Part shown: positions 9,646 through 18,999 of the stretch, in pieces
How the letters are laid out: the number at the start of each line of letters is the position of its first letter
Numbering within the stretch: the stretch's first letter is position 1
Notes under the pieces: model-generated
Databases searched by the model: none
Told to the model about the DNA's origin: nothing
Seen by the model: the letters and a program-made list of their open reading frames with translations, nothing else
Program-made: the position numbers and the translations under genes
Assembly: GCF_000338295.1 (NCBI RefSeq)
Contig: NZ_ANMO01000116.1
Location: 86,191-150,190 of the forward strand
Length of the DNA stretch: 64,000 bases
From: Rhodopirellula europaea 6C
GTDB taxonomy: Bacteria; Planctomycetota; Planctomycetia; Pirellulales; Pirellulaceae
Reading direction: 5' to 3'

Positions 9646-11087
9646 AAGCCAGCGACCTGACTGGTTTGGCAGAGCTGTTTCCTGCCGATCGGTTTCGAAC
9701 CGATCCGGCGGCCCAGGCTGCTTTTGAATCAGACGGGTTGCTCGCATACACCGCTCGACCTCGCGGGGTGGTCTTTCCCGAGACCGCTGACGAGGTCGTG
9801 TCCGCGGTGCGGTGGTGTTACGAACATCACGTGCCGGTGGTCGCACGAGGCAGCGGCACGGGCCTCTCCGGTGGCGCAATGCCACATCGCGATGGGATTG
9901 TGATCGCGCTGAATCGGCTGAACCGAATCTTGCACGTTGATCCCGTCGAACGAACCGCGACGGTTCAGTGCGGGGTGGTGAACCTTGCCGTTTCTCAAGC
10001 CGCTCGCCCACACGGGTTGTACTTCGCACCGGATCCTTCCAGCCAATCCGTTTGCACGATTGGCGGCAACATCGCATTCAATTCCGGTGGCGCTCACTGC
10101 CTAAAATACGGCATGACCGCCGGTCACACGTTGTCGATGGATGTGGTGCTCGGCGACGGAACCGTGACCAGTATCGGTGGTTCTTCCTTGGAGCACGCCG
10201 GTCCGGATACAACCGGTTTTTTGTGCGGCAACGAAGGCATGTTGGGGATCGCGTTGCAAGCCACTCTACGATTGCTGCCGCTGCCGGAGGTCTTCCACAC
10301 GGTGTTGGTTGGGTACGACGACATCCGCGCCGCCGGGAATGCGGTTGGTGCGATTATCGCCGCGAATTTGTTGCCTGGTGCGATGGAGATCATGGACGCA
10401 ATGTCGATTCGCGCCGCCGAAGCCGCCGTGGCGTGTGGCTATCCCAAGAACGCGAATAGCGTGCTGATCGTTGAGCTGGAAGGTTCCGCTGAACGTGTCG
10501 CGATGGAAAAAGAAATTCTGGCGGAGGTGATCGCGGGCACTCAACCATCTGCGGTGGAGATCGCCGCCAATGATGCGGAGCGGCTGGCGATTTGGAAGGG
10601 ACGCAAGTCGGTCTTCTCAGCGGCCGGTCGACTGAGCCCTGACTTCATCGTGCAAGATGGTGTCGTTCCGCGGCGCTGTTTGGGCGAAGCCCTCGAACGA
10701 ATTGAATCGATGAGTCGTGAGTGTGGTGTGCCGGTCGCGAATGTCTTTCATGCTGGCGATGGCAACTTGCACCCGTTGATCATGTACGACGGAAAGATTC
10801 CGGGTGCTTTTGATGCGGCCAATGATTTTGCTCATGCGATTCTTCGGTTGTGCATCGAGATGGGCGGATCAATCACGGGCGAGCATGGCGTTGGGATCGA
10901 GAAGCGTGGCGTTTTTGCCGAGATGTTTGACGAGCCGACGATCGATTTGATGCACCGCGTGAGAGCGGAGATGGACCCGCATGAGATCTGCAATCGCGGC
11001 AAGATGTTTCCGGATGCGGAGTCCCCTGCTCTGTCCACATCGGGATTGCATCCATTGGAAAAAGCGGGGGTGATCTTCCGTGAGTGA
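9642..11087 (+). CDS. glcD: Glycolate oxidase FAD subunit GlcD
   Basis: A 481-residue FAD-linked 2-hydroxy acid dehydrogenase, the catalytic subunit of the three-part glycolate oxidase that converts glycolate to glyoxylate and passes electrons to the membrane quinone pool. The PCMH-type FAD-binding loop [10 protein letters not shown] is at 69-78, [12 protein letters not shown] lies in the same domain, and the C-terminal half carries HAGDGNLHP from His370 and [11 protein letters not shown]. Translation starts at GTG 9642 inside the stop of the Gfo/Idh gene. The glcE start overlaps its end by 8 bases. The D-E-F order is the canonical one. A D-lactate dehydrogenase-type substrate is the alternative, but the adjacent E and F subunits favour glycolate. 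Confidence 0.92.
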
Positions 11088-12309
11088 ATCCGAGATGACT
11101 CCCGCGTCTGCGGTGCCCGACGTGGAAGCTCCTGAATCGTTACGGCACTGGACCGATCTGATTCGGGATTGGAAGGCGTCATCATCGTCGACGCATTTGA
11201 TTCCCGTTGGTGGGTGTAGCAAACCCGGTTTGTCTCGACTGAATAGCGCCGAGTCTGCGGCTTCGGAACCTGTCTCCACGCAACGCTATTCCACGCGGAA
11301 CCTTTCGGGCATCCTCCAGTACGACCCATCCGAGTTCACCATTTCGGTTGCCTCGGGAACGCCTCTGGAAGAAATCATGGCGGCGCTTTCGGAGAACGGT
11401 CAGACTCTGCCCTTTGACCCACCGCGAGCCCCCTTGGGTGCGACGATCGGTGGTTGCGTTGCCTCGGGTTGGAGCGGTCCCGGTCGTTGGAGATACGGTG
11501 GCCTGCGTGATTTTATTCTTGCTGCGTCCTTCTTGGATGGTTTGGGCAACGAAGTTCATACCGGCGCACCGGTGGTCAAGAACGCTGCTGGGTTCGACTT
11601 TCCAAAGCTGATGGTGGGAAGCCTTGGGCGATTGGGCGTGTTGACGCGGCTGACATTCAAAGTTTTCCCTCAATCGGTCGAACCGAACACTTGGGTCGTG
11701 AGGTGCGGCGACCTCGCGTCGGCAACCTTGCACATGCAAACGCTCACGCGGTTGCCGGTGGAATTGGATGCGATTGAGTTGTGCCAGCCAGGAATGACGG
11801 ATCTGCACGATTGGTCCATCGTGTTGCGAGTACCCGGACCGGAGGCGGTGGCGGAGTCCATCATGGATCGAGTTCAACGCAACGTCGGCGAGGCGGAAGT
11901 GCGAAGGTTGTCCGAAGATCATGCCGAAAAGTCGTGGTCGAAATTGTTGCACGTCGAAGGAGAAGTCTCGGTTCGCATTCCGATGACCCCGCGACAAATT
12001 GAAACCGTTGTTCAGACATTTCCCAGTGAGCTGACTGAGCTGGGATGGAGGATGCACTTTGGTTTGGCTGGCAATGTCTTGTTCGTCACAGGTGCGGGCG
12101 ACTTGCAAATTTTGAACTCTTGGTTGATCGAACATGGTCTGGCCGGTTTGTTGCTCAACGCCGGTGACGCTTCGACGCATGGAACGCAAATCGGTATGTG
12201 GCGGCATGACGAAGTGGTCGTGCGGGTGGCGAAGGCGATTGATCCTCATCGATGCTTCGCGCCGCTTTTGTTTGGCGAGCCCCTGCACACAAAACGCTTG
12301 GAGGCTTGA
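11080..12309 (+). CDS. glcE: Glycolate oxidase subunit GlcE (FAD-binding)
   Basis: A 409-residue second FAD-binding subunit of glycolate oxidase, related to GlcD but shorter in its C-terminal cap. It has the PCMH FAD fold: the YDPSEFTISVASGTPLEEI stretch, PPRAPLGATIGGCVASGWSG, then the RYGGLRDFILAASFLDGLG stretch and GAPVVKNAAGFDFPKLMVGS. The C-terminus ends in DPHRCFAPLLFGEP, matching the usual H-R-C/F ending of the subunit. It starts at GTG 11080, overlapping glcD by 8 bases, and ends 5 bases before the likely glcF start. The first 50 residues (PASAVPDVEAPESLRHW) show no clear family pattern. Needed for assembly of an active enzyme in E. coli; here the role is inferred from context. Confidence 0.88.
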   Translation: MSESEMTPASAVPDVEAPESLRHWTDLIRDWKASSSSTHLIPVGGCSKPGLSRLNSAESAASEPVSTQRYSTRNLSGILQYDPSEFTISVASGTPLEEIMAALSENGQTLPFDPPRAPLGATIGGCVASGWSGPGRWRYGGLRDFILAASFLDGLGNEVHTGAPVVKNAAGFDFPKLMVGSLGRLGVLTRLTFKVFPQSVEPNTWVVRCGDLASATLHMQTLTRLPVELDAIELCQPGMTDLHDWSIVLRVPGPEAVAESIMDRVQRNVGEAEVRRLSEDHAEKSWSKLLHVEGEVSVRIPMTPRQIETVVQTFPSELTELGWRMHFGLAGNVLFVTGAGDLQILNSWLIEHGLAGLLLNAGDASTHGTQIGMWRHDEVVVRVAKAIDPHRCFAPLLFGEPLHTKRLEA

Positions 12310-12314
12310 TCGCC

Positions 12315-13625
12315 ATGCAGCATGACATTCCCTTGGATCGTTCTGGCCCCAATGCGGATGCGATGGCGGAAGCTGTCAGCACGTGCATTCGTTGTGGCTT
12401 TTGCTTGTCGGCTTGTCCAACCTATGACGTGATGCAACGCGAATCCGACTCGCCTCGCGGACGCATCATCTTGATGAAGGAAGTCTTGGAAGGCGCGATG
12501 CCGGCCGACAAAGCTGCACCTCATCTGGATGCTTGCTTGGGATGTTTGGCTTGCGAGCCAGCCTGTCCATCGGGTGTTTCGTATCGACATCTGCTCAGTC
12601 CTTACCGATCGCTCGTTCGAGATCGCGTTTCGGCCGCTTGGCCGCAGAGATTGCAACGTTGGCTGACCGCTCAAACCCTGCCGTATCCCAATCGCTTTCG
12701 ATTCGCTGCACGGATGGGAGTGATCGGCAAGAAGTTTTCCGCGTTGTTGCCTTCGGTGTTGCGACCGATGTTGGAGTTGTTGCCAAGCTCGTTGCCGACC
12801 GCGAAACCGCTGCAAGATCACTACGCCGCATCCGGTGAGCAAGTTGGACGAGTTGCATTGCTGGCCGGTTGCGCACAACAGGTCCTGGCACCTGGAATCA
12901 ATGTCGCCACCATCGCGGTGCTTCGGCACATTGGATTGGAAGTGGTTGTCCCGCCTGAGCAGAGTTGTTGTGGGGCGCTTGCCTGGCACGTGGGCGATGG
13001 TGAACGCGCGGCCAAGTTCGCTCGCAACAACGTTCGAGCATTCTCAAGCGATCAGCAACCGATCGACGCGATTGTGACCAACGCGGCTGGCTGCGGATCG
13101 GGGATGCAAGAGTACGGGATGATCTTGCGGGGGACGGATGTCGAATCGCAAGCAAAGGCTTTGGCCGCAACGGTGAAGGATGTTTCGGTGGTTGTGTGCG
13201 AGCATGCAGATCGGCTCCGATTGAAGCGACCATCGTTTGTTCATGAGGCCGAAGCCATTGTGCGAGTGGCCTATCACGATGCCTGTCACTTGGCCAATGC
13301 GCAGGGCGTGCGGCTGCAGCCTCGTGAGGTGCTCTGTCGCATTCCGGATGTTGAGTTGGTGGACGTTGGCGAGTCGCACTTGTGTTGCGGTTCAGCCGGG
13401 ACTTACAACTTGGATCAACCTGAAACGGCGGATGAACTCGGGCGTCGGAAGGCGAAAGCCGTTTTGGCAACCGGGGCTCCGATTGTCGTCAGCGGAAACA
13501 TCGGATGCCTGACGCAACTGCAAACACATCTGAATTCGATGGCGACCGAAGCCCATCCGGCACCCCGGGTCATGCACACGATGGAATTTCTCAACGCGTG
13601 CCTGGTTGAATCCCCTTCACCGTAA
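12315..13625 (+). CDS. glcF: Glycolate oxidase iron-sulfur subunit GlcF
   Basis: A 436-residue iron-sulfur electron-transfer subunit. Two classical [4Fe-4S] motifs are visible: CIRCGFCLSACP (Cys24, 27, 30, 34) and CLGCLACEPACP (Cys74, 77, 80, 84). Two CCG domains follow, with PEQSCCGALAWHVGD and ESHLCCGSAGTYNLDQPE, as in GlcF and heterodisulfide-reductase-type subunits. The frame is open back to 12252, but the ATG at 12315 lies just after the glcE stop and gives a normal length. It shuttles electrons from the FAD subunits to quinone at the inner face of the membrane. A hypothetical acidic protein follows 25 bases downstream. Confidence 0.92.
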   Translation: MQHDIPLDRSGPNADAMAEAVSTCIRCGFCLSACPTYDVMQRESDSPRGRIILMKEVLEGAMPADKAAPHLDACLGCLACEPACPSGVSYRHLLSPYRSLVRDRVSAAWPQRLQRWLTAQTLPYPNRFRFAARMGVIGKKFSALLPSVLRPMLELLPSSLPTAKPLQDHYAASGEQVGRVALLAGCAQQVLAPGINVATIAVLRHIGLEVVVPPEQSCCGALAWHVGDGERAAKFARNNVRAFSSDQQPIDAIVTNAAGCGSGMQEYGMILRGTDVESQAKALAATVKDVSVVVCEHADRLRLKRPSFVHEAEAIVRVAYHDACHLANAQGVRLQPREVLCRIPDVELVDVGESHLCCGSAGTYNLDQPETADELGRRKAKAVLATGAPIVVSGNIGCLTQLQTHLNSMATEAHPAPRVMHTMEFLNACLVESPSP

Positions 13626-13650
13626 ACAATCTTGAGCTGAAGCGACCCCG

Positions 13651-14052
13651 ATGAGTGCGAATGAATTGTCCCTGAGCGAGCTGGAATCGTTGGCTCGTCA
13701 AGAAAACGTCCACGGGAAGACCGTCGATTGTCTGCTCGCGTTGCAATCGGACGACGAAGAGGTTCGAACTTGGGCAGTGGAGGCTTTGTCTGGATCGGTA
13801 GAGCCGACCGCTGACGAGGAAGAAGAGATGGCGGGATTGTTGGAGACGGTGTTGTACGAAGGCGAGGACGGCGAAAGCTGGAGTCCTCTGGCCGCCGATC
13901 AGCTTTACTGGACCGCGACGATGCTCGGGCGATTGCCTCTGATCGATCCCTCCACGACAAAAGTCTTGCAAGAGCTCGCTGAATCCGAGTCCGCCACCCT
14001 CGGAGCGGCTGCCAAGCGGGCTCGATCGGTGGTCGGACGATTAGGCGAGTGA
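13651..14052 (+). CDS. Small acidic hypothetical protein, HEAT-like
   Basis: A 133-residue acidic protein, not assigned to a named family. DDEEVRTWAVEALSGSVEP is the sort of helix-turn-helix unit seen in HEAT-like repeats (aromatic-Ala-x-x-Ala-Leu), and LLETVLYEGED, LYWTATMLGRLPLID and LGAAAKRARSVVGRL would be further helices. There is no signal peptide or membrane segment. It begins 25 bases after glcF in the same direction, so it probably sits on the glc transcript. A role in assembling or regulating the oxidase is possible but nothing in the sequence shows it. Confidence 0.7.
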   Translation: MSANELSLSELESLARQENVHGKTVDCLLALQSDDEEVRTWAVEALSGSVEPTADEEEEMAGLLETVLYEGEDGESWSPLAADQLYWTATMLGRLPLIDPSTTKVLQELAESESATLGAAAKRARSVVGRLGE

Positions 14053-14351
14053 CAGATTCTCCTTCATCGGATCGCTGGGGGGCAGAAACTCGCATTCCAT
14101 TGCGTGAAAGCCGATTTGCAATGGACTTTTGGGGGCGGATAGCTAGTCTTTTGCAACAAACCGCCCGCGACGATTTTTTTCGCGACTTGGCGGTCAACGC
14201 ATCCGGGTTCATTGGGTCCCTGTATCGCTCACATGGTTGTGAACGAGGGGAACACCATCTTGGTCCTGGGGCGAGTTCTTGAGCGACCAGGAAGTGGTTC
14301 AACGGGCTCGCTGATTGCACGGCTCACGCTTCACGTGAATCGATTCCCACC
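14053..14351. other. Intergenic region before the DEAD-box helicase
   Basis: About 300 bases with no supported gene. A GTG-started frame from 14049 (77 codons) overlaps the preceding stop but has no recognisable pattern, and I consider it fortuitous. The helicase frame has no ATG in this region. The stretch likely holds the helicase promoter and leader; DEAD-box mRNAs in other bacteria often have long regulated leaders, but I see no conserved element here. Confidence 0.4.
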
Positions 14352-15821
14352 TTGGACCCTGTTTTGAACAAATTTGAAGATCTGGGGCTGACTGGCCCTT
14401 TGCTGCAAGGCCTCGAGCAAGCCGGCTACGAAACTCCGACCCCCATCCAAGCTCAATCCATCCCCGAAATCCTTGACGGCAACGATGTCCTCGGTGCCGC
14501 TCAAACCGGCACGGGCAAAACGGCCGCTTTCGCCTTGCCGATCCTGCAGATCATGTGGGAGGACGATCAAGAACGTCGCGAGCCATCCAAGGGGCGTGGT
14601 CGACGGCCCGGACGCCGACCCATCCGCACATTGGTGCTTTCACCGACCCGTGAGTTGTCGGCTCAGATCGAAGCGAACTTTCGGATCTACGGCAAAAAGA
14701 CACGGCTTCGCAGCACGGTCATTTTCGGAGGTGTCAACCAAAACCCACAAGTTCGTGAATTGCAATCTGGCGTCGACACGTTGGTTGCCACGCCCGGGCG
14801 ATTGTTGGATTTGGTCAACCAAGGCTTCATCGATTTGAATGATGTCGAAATCTTGGTTCTCGACGAAGCCGACCACATGCTGGACATGGGGTTTCTGCCT
14901 GATGTCAAACGCATCTTGAAGTATCTGCCTCGTGATCGGCAGAATCTGTTGTTCTCGGCGACCATGCCGGGACCGATTCGAAAGTTGGCCGACGAAATTT
15001 TGGTCGAGCCGGTCACGATTCAAATCGCCCCGCAAAAACCCACTGTCGAACGGATCGAACAATCAATCTGCTTTGTCGCTCAAGCTGACAAGCCGCGATT
15101 GCTGAGTCACTTTGTCGAAACCAAGGCTACCGGCTCGACTTTGGTGTTCACTCGCACCAAACACGGTGCCGATGCGGTTGCCAGGCGATTGGTCAAAGCC
15201 GGAGTGAAGGCCGCAGCGATTCATGGCAACAAGACTCAAGCCAACCGCGTTCGAACGCTGAATAAATTCAAAAACGATGAACTCGATGTGTTGGTGGCAA
15301 CCGATGTGGCCGCTCGCGGGATCGACATCGATGGCATCCAAACCGTGATCAACTACGACACGCCCAACACCCCCGAAGCCTACGTTCACCGGATTGGTCG
15401 GACGGGACGGGCGGGACGCGAAGGCGAGACGGTGATGTTTTGCGGCGGTCATGAGACCAAATTCTTCATCGCGATTGAGCGTGAAATCAAACTGCAGATT
15501 CCTGTCGCGACGGGGTTGCCCGGTTGCCAACCGCGACCGTTGCAAGACCCAGGATCCGGTGACAAAGCAGGCTCACGTTCGGGTGGTCGATCCGGTGGTG
15601 GCGGACGAAGCGGCGGTGGTCGCTCGCGTTCCGGCACGGGAGCACAAGGTGGTTCAGGTGGCGGAGCCAAACCCGGTGGTCGTCGCCGTCGCGGGCGAGC
15701 CGAAGGCAGCGTCAGCGGCCGCGGAAGCACCGTGGGACGCAAGTCAGCCGGCAGCGAAGCGGGCAAGTCCGGCGGTTCAAAGAAGAATCGCGGACGCGGT
15801 GGACGACCCGCATCACGCTGA
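14352..15821 (+). CDS. DEAD-box ATP-dependent RNA helicase, RhlE-like
   Basis: A 489-residue cytoplasmic RNA helicase, likely acting in ribosome assembly, RNA decay or cold adaptation. All core motifs are present: FEDLGL and Q motif TPIQAQSIP, Walker A AQTGTGKT (50-57), PTREL, DEAD at 171-174 (VLDEADHMLDMGF), SATMP, and HRIGRTGRAGREG. After about residue 395 the tail becomes Gly/Arg/Ser-rich (SGGGGRSGGGRSRSG and RRRRGRAEG), a typical RNA-binding extension. No ATG lies near the start of homology; TTG at 14352 or TTG at 14364 must be used, which may keep expression low. It converges on the SxxxH operon with only 3 bases between stops. RhlE versus CsdA-type cannot be separated here. Confidence 0.93.
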   Translation: MDPVLNKFEDLGLTGPLLQGLEQAGYETPTPIQAQSIPEILDGNDVLGAAQTGTGKTAAFALPILQIMWEDDQERREPSKGRGRRPGRRPIRTLVLSPTRELSAQIEANFRIYGKKTRLRSTVIFGGVNQNPQVRELQSGVDTLVATPGRLLDLVNQGFIDLNDVEILVLDEADHMLDMGFLPDVKRILKYLPRDRQNLLFSATMPGPIRKLADEILVEPVTIQIAPQKPTVERIEQSICFVAQADKPRLLSHFVETKATGSTLVFTRTKHGADAVARRLVKAGVKAAAIHGNKTQANRVRTLNKFKNDELDVLVATDVAARGIDIDGIQTVINYDTPNTPEAYVHRIGRTGRAGREGETVMFCGGHETKFFIAIEREIKLQIPVATGLPGCQPRPLQDPGSGDKAGSRSGGRSGGGGRSGGGRSRSGTGAQGGSGGGAKPGGRRRRGRAEGSVSGRGSTVGRKSAGSEAGKSGGSKKNRGRGGRPASR

Positions 15822-15824
15822 GTT

Positions 15825-18587
15825 TTACAGCTCTGGTTGAGCGCCGGTTTCTTCGTAGATAGGCAAGTGCCGGTAGTAAACTTCAAGATTCAGTAGGTTC
15901 ATGGCAGTGACGTACAAGCGTCCGCCATGAGCACTCCATCGATCCGGCACGGGCAGTTCAGGATCCCAGCTGCCCGCTTCCGGTCCCTGTTTGATCTGGC
16001 TGTCGATCAAGACTGGATTGAGGTATTGGTTCCAGTTGTCCCAGTGCTCGCCGCCCATGTGGAACATGACTTGAGTGGCGTAGTACCAGTAGTACGTGTC
16101 TCTTTGTGGAGCCCGATTGGTCCCAATACTGGGCGGGAACTTGGCGATGTAGTCGGCCGCTGACTGCATGTCTTCGTTCTCGCGGCTCCATCCCGAGTAC
16201 ATCCGCATCAAAATGCCAACCGCAGTCATGGTGGGCGATGGGCGTCGTCCGTGGGCCTGCGCGGGAGTGTTGGGAGCGAACGGGTTGTATCGGTATCGGT
16301 CGCGTTCGGTTGGGCTGGCTTTGGCCAGTTCAAGCCAACGATTGATTCCGGCATAGGTATCCGGCTCAACTTCAAGGCCAGACAATTCGCCGCTTTTGAG
16401 TGCCATCATCATCCAACCGGTGACGCTCGTGTCGCTGCTGACCTGAGGCGTGTATCGCCAGCCACCGCGTTGTTTGTGCTGAGTTGCTTCGATGTAATTG
16501 AGGCACATCTGAGCCGGTTCACGCAGTTCGCTGTCTTGCGTCATGCCATACGCTTCGCACATCGCCAACGACGCGATGCCGTGAGAATAGAACGCGACGT
16601 TTTGATCGCTCAGTGGGTTCTCGCGACGATACAAATCACCATTGGTGCGTTGATTGTCGATTAGAAATTTCAGTCCCTTGGCGACAACCGGTGCGTATTG
16701 ATGTTGGCGGTGCGTGTAGCCGGCACCTTGATACGCGAGCAAGCACATGCCCGTCGCGGCGGTGTCCGACTGCAGCATTACCGCTTCGCCGTGCCCTTGA
16801 AGTGACCAACTGCCGTCTTCGTTTTGCAAGGAAGCGAGATACGCGAGGCCAAGTTCGATTGCTTCTTCGGTGGCCGGGCCGACCATCCCGGCGGGAGCTG
16901 GTGCGGCGCCACCGTTGGTACGTTGGACTCGCCGGCTGAATTGTTCCACAGCCGCGATGGACATTCCTGCTGGCGTGACCGGGCCGCCGACGTCACGTCG
17001 TTGGCGTGGACCACGGGTGAGGTCCAAAGCCGCGATTTCCACCGGTTCATCGGATGGGACGATACCGGCCTTTTCGGCGCGTTCGACCGATAGCCCAGCC
17101 GGACCCTCCGGAGCGTTCAGGTCGAACACCGGATCGGCGGTCATCGCCAATTCGTTCAGCGAAGACTCTGTAGCGCGGGCTGAGTCGCGCGAACGACGAT
17201 CGTCGCTGAGATCGCGATCCGTCGCCGCGTCAGATGCTTCTCCTTCGGTGTTGTCGGCGGAGGCATCGGCGAGCATCGCTGCGATTGCCCCCGAATCAGG
17301 ACCCGGTCCTGTTGAACCACTGCGTTGTCCGACGCTGCGTCGTTTGGCGGATCGAGGACGGCTGAGTGCTTGGTTGGTCGCGTCCGGAATTCCGGCCATC
17401 GTGGCCAAGCGGGCCGCTTGCGGTAGATCGCCCTGCCCCGTGGTGGGAGCGTTGTCGAGTGCCGCCATCGCGGATTCACCGGGCGACAAAGTCACATTTG
17501 CGCCCACCGCTTGGCTGGTTCGCTGAACAGGTGCAAGTTCTGGTGTCAGCATCCGCTCAGCGTCGACCTCGATCTTCGCGATGGAAACGGTCGGCGGAGT
17601 TGGAGCGGCTCCCGCCGCGGATTGTCTGGTCGGTCTTTGTCGTTGGCTTCGTTCGCGAGCCAGCCCTGCCGAACCAACAGTTGGCAACGACTCCGCCATC
17701 GCACGCATCGTCGGCACGGGTGCCGGGGCGGGGTCGCGGCTGGGTGTTGGTGCCATGTCGGCCGACATGGCGATGGACGCTCCGCTGCGTTGTCGCTTCG
17801 CCGCCGCGGACGTTGATTTTTCTGCCGGTGATTGATCCGCCGACGGCGCGACAGACGTATCTATTTCGGGTGCTTGCGGTGCCGATTGCGATTGAGGAGC
17901 AGGCTCGGTTGGTTGGCGACGTCGAGCCAATCGAGATGGCGAATCGGATGGTTGCGGCTTTGCCATTTCTGGCTGCACGCGTTCCATCAAAAACTTTTCT
18001 GGTTCTCGTGGTTGCTCAACGTTGGGGCGCGGAACTTCCAGTCGAGGTGCCGAGCGTTTCACCGGCGGCATCTGTCGTTGTTCGAGAGGGATGACCTGCG
18101 ACGTTGTCTCTGCGTCGACGGGCTGCGACCAATCCGGTGTCACCGCATTGGACTCGTCGGGCTTTTGAAACAGGTATTCGGGAACCGTTTTGCGAATCGG
18201 TGATCGGTCCGGTTTGACCCCGGCAAATGCCTCCGGAAAGTAGTGCGGAAAGATCATCCACTGCACTGCCAAGACGACCAGCAGCAAGTGGATGAAGATG
18301 CTGAAGAGGAAGCCGAGCTGGAATGACTTCTGAACGTACTTCGAAGCGATTTGATGGAGCGTGAACGCGGATACGGCGCCAATTAGCGGCACCGCGATCA
18401 CGTAGGTCCATGCGTTGTACATCGGACGCGGATCGTCAAACGACAGATAACCCAAAATGATGTACAGGATCAAACCGGTCAACGAAATCAACGCGACGTC
18501 GAGCGGCCACATGCGCTCGTCATCGGGATCTGAAATCTCGTCAAAGAAGGTAGGATCTTTGCTCAACGGATCAGCCTGCCGGCCCAT
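15825..18587 (-). CDS. TonB-like membrane protein with Pro-rich linker and terpenoid-cyclase-type toroid
   Basis: A 920-residue inner-membrane protein, last gene of a TPR-exbB-exbD operon. Three membrane spans lie at about 29-49, 60-80 and 92-114. The third contains S96-I-F-I-H100, the SxxxH signature by which TonB and TolA spans contact ExbB/ExbD or TolQ/TolR. Residues 120-570 are a disordered Pro/Gln/Ala/Arg-rich linker (APAPVPTMRAMAE, EPAPQSQSAPQAPE). From about 573 to the end is an alpha/alpha toroid of the prenyltransferase/squalene-cyclase type, with repeats such as GLAYLASLQNEDGSW, GLKFLIDNQRTNG and GGWRYTPQVSSDTSVTGW. The toroid lacks a visible cyclase DxDD motif and is probably a binding domain. 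Its start overlaps exbD by 17 bases. A TonB-like force transducer is my inference; the domains are read directly. Confidence 0.85.
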   Translation of the reverse strand: MGRQADPLSKDPTFFDEISDPDDERMWPLDVALISLTGLILYIILGYLSFDDPRPMYNAWTYVIAVPLIGAVSAFTLHQIASKYVQKSFQLGFLFSIFIHLLLVVLAVQWMIFPHYFPEAFAGVKPDRSPIRKTVPEYLFQKPDESNAVTPDWSQPVDAETTSQVIPLEQRQMPPVKRSAPRLEVPRPNVEQPREPEKFLMERVQPEMAKPQPSDSPSRLARRRQPTEPAPQSQSAPQAPEIDTSVAPSADQSPAEKSTSAAAKRQRSGASIAMSADMAPTPSRDPAPAPVPTMRAMAESLPTVGSAGLARERSQRQRPTRQSAAGAAPTPPTVSIAKIEVDAERMLTPELAPVQRTSQAVGANVTLSPGESAMAALDNAPTTGQGDLPQAARLATMAGIPDATNQALSRPRSAKRRSVGQRSGSTGPGPDSGAIAAMLADASADNTEGEASDAATDRDLSDDRRSRDSARATESSLNELAMTADPVFDLNAPEGPAGLSVERAEKAGIVPSDEPVEIAALDLTRGPRQRRDVGGPVTPAGMSIAAVEQFSRRVQRTNGGAAPAPAGMVGPATEEAIELGLAYLASLQNEDGSWSLQGHGEAVMLQSDTAATGMCLLAYQGAGYTHRQHQYAPVVAKGLKFLIDNQRTNGDLYRRENPLSDQNVAFYSHGIASLAMCEAYGMTQDSELREPAQMCLNYIEATQHKQRGGWRYTPQVSSDTSVTGWMMMALKSGELSGLEVEPDTYAGINRWLELAKASPTERDRYRYNPFAPNTPAQAHGRRPSPTMTAVGILMRMYSGWSRENEDMQSAADYIAKFPPSIGTNRAPQRDTYYWYYATQVMFHMGGEHWDNWNQYLNPVLIDSQIKQGPEAGSWDPELPVPDRWSAHGGRLYVTAMNLLNLEVYYRHLPIYEETGAQPEL

Positions 18588-18993
18588 CTTTGGTGGAAAC
18601 CGAGTAGTCGCTCACTCCGGTACGATTGCACACATCCATCACGTTCACGACCGGTTGGAAGCTGGCGTTTTGGTCGGCTCGGATCACGACCGTTTGGTTG
18701 GTCGGGTTGCTCGCGACGGCTTTTTGAAGCAGTAGTTCGAGCTCTTTCAGCGGGGTAGCTTTTCCACGGAGGAAGACCGTTCCGTCCGCGTTGATATCCA
18801 CCACGACCTCGCGAGGTTTGCTGGTCATCGGCACGGCGCTTGTTGCCGAGGGCAGCACGATGTCGAGCTGACGTTCCTCGTCTTCAAACTCGCTGGTCAC
18901 CAGAAAGAAGATCAGCAACAAGAAAACCACGTCGATCAACGGGGTCAGACTGAGTGTCCCGGCGACGTTGGATCGTTTGAGTTGTACAGCCAT
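18571..18993 (-). CDS. exbD: ExbD/TolR biopolymer transport protein
   Basis: A 140-residue inner-membrane protein of the ExbD/TolR family. It has a short cytoplasmic N-terminus, one span (SLTPLIDVVFLLLIFFLVTS) with the essential membrane aspartate at Asp21, and a periplasmic domain (EERQLDIVLPSATSAVPM, VVDINADGTVFLRGKAT). It forms a proton channel with the ExbB/TolQ protein encoded 6 bases upstream and would power the TonB-like protein whose start it overlaps. Length and topology match the family. The choice between Exb and Tol cannot be made from sequence alone; no TolB or Pal gene is nearby. Confidence 0.92.
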   Translation of the reverse strand: MAVQLKRSNVAGTLSLTPLIDVVFLLLIFFLVTSEFEDEERQLDIVLPSATSAVPMTSKPREVVVDINADGTVFLRGKATPLKELELLLQKAVASNPTNQTVVIRADQNASFQPVVNVMDVCNRTGVSDYSVSTKDGPAG

Positions 18994-18999
18994 GATCGA

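Noticed and set aside
14049..14282. GTG-started 77-codon frame overlapping the stop of the small acidic protein
   Set aside because: The overlap suggests coupling, but the translation is not protein-like and no domain is visible.
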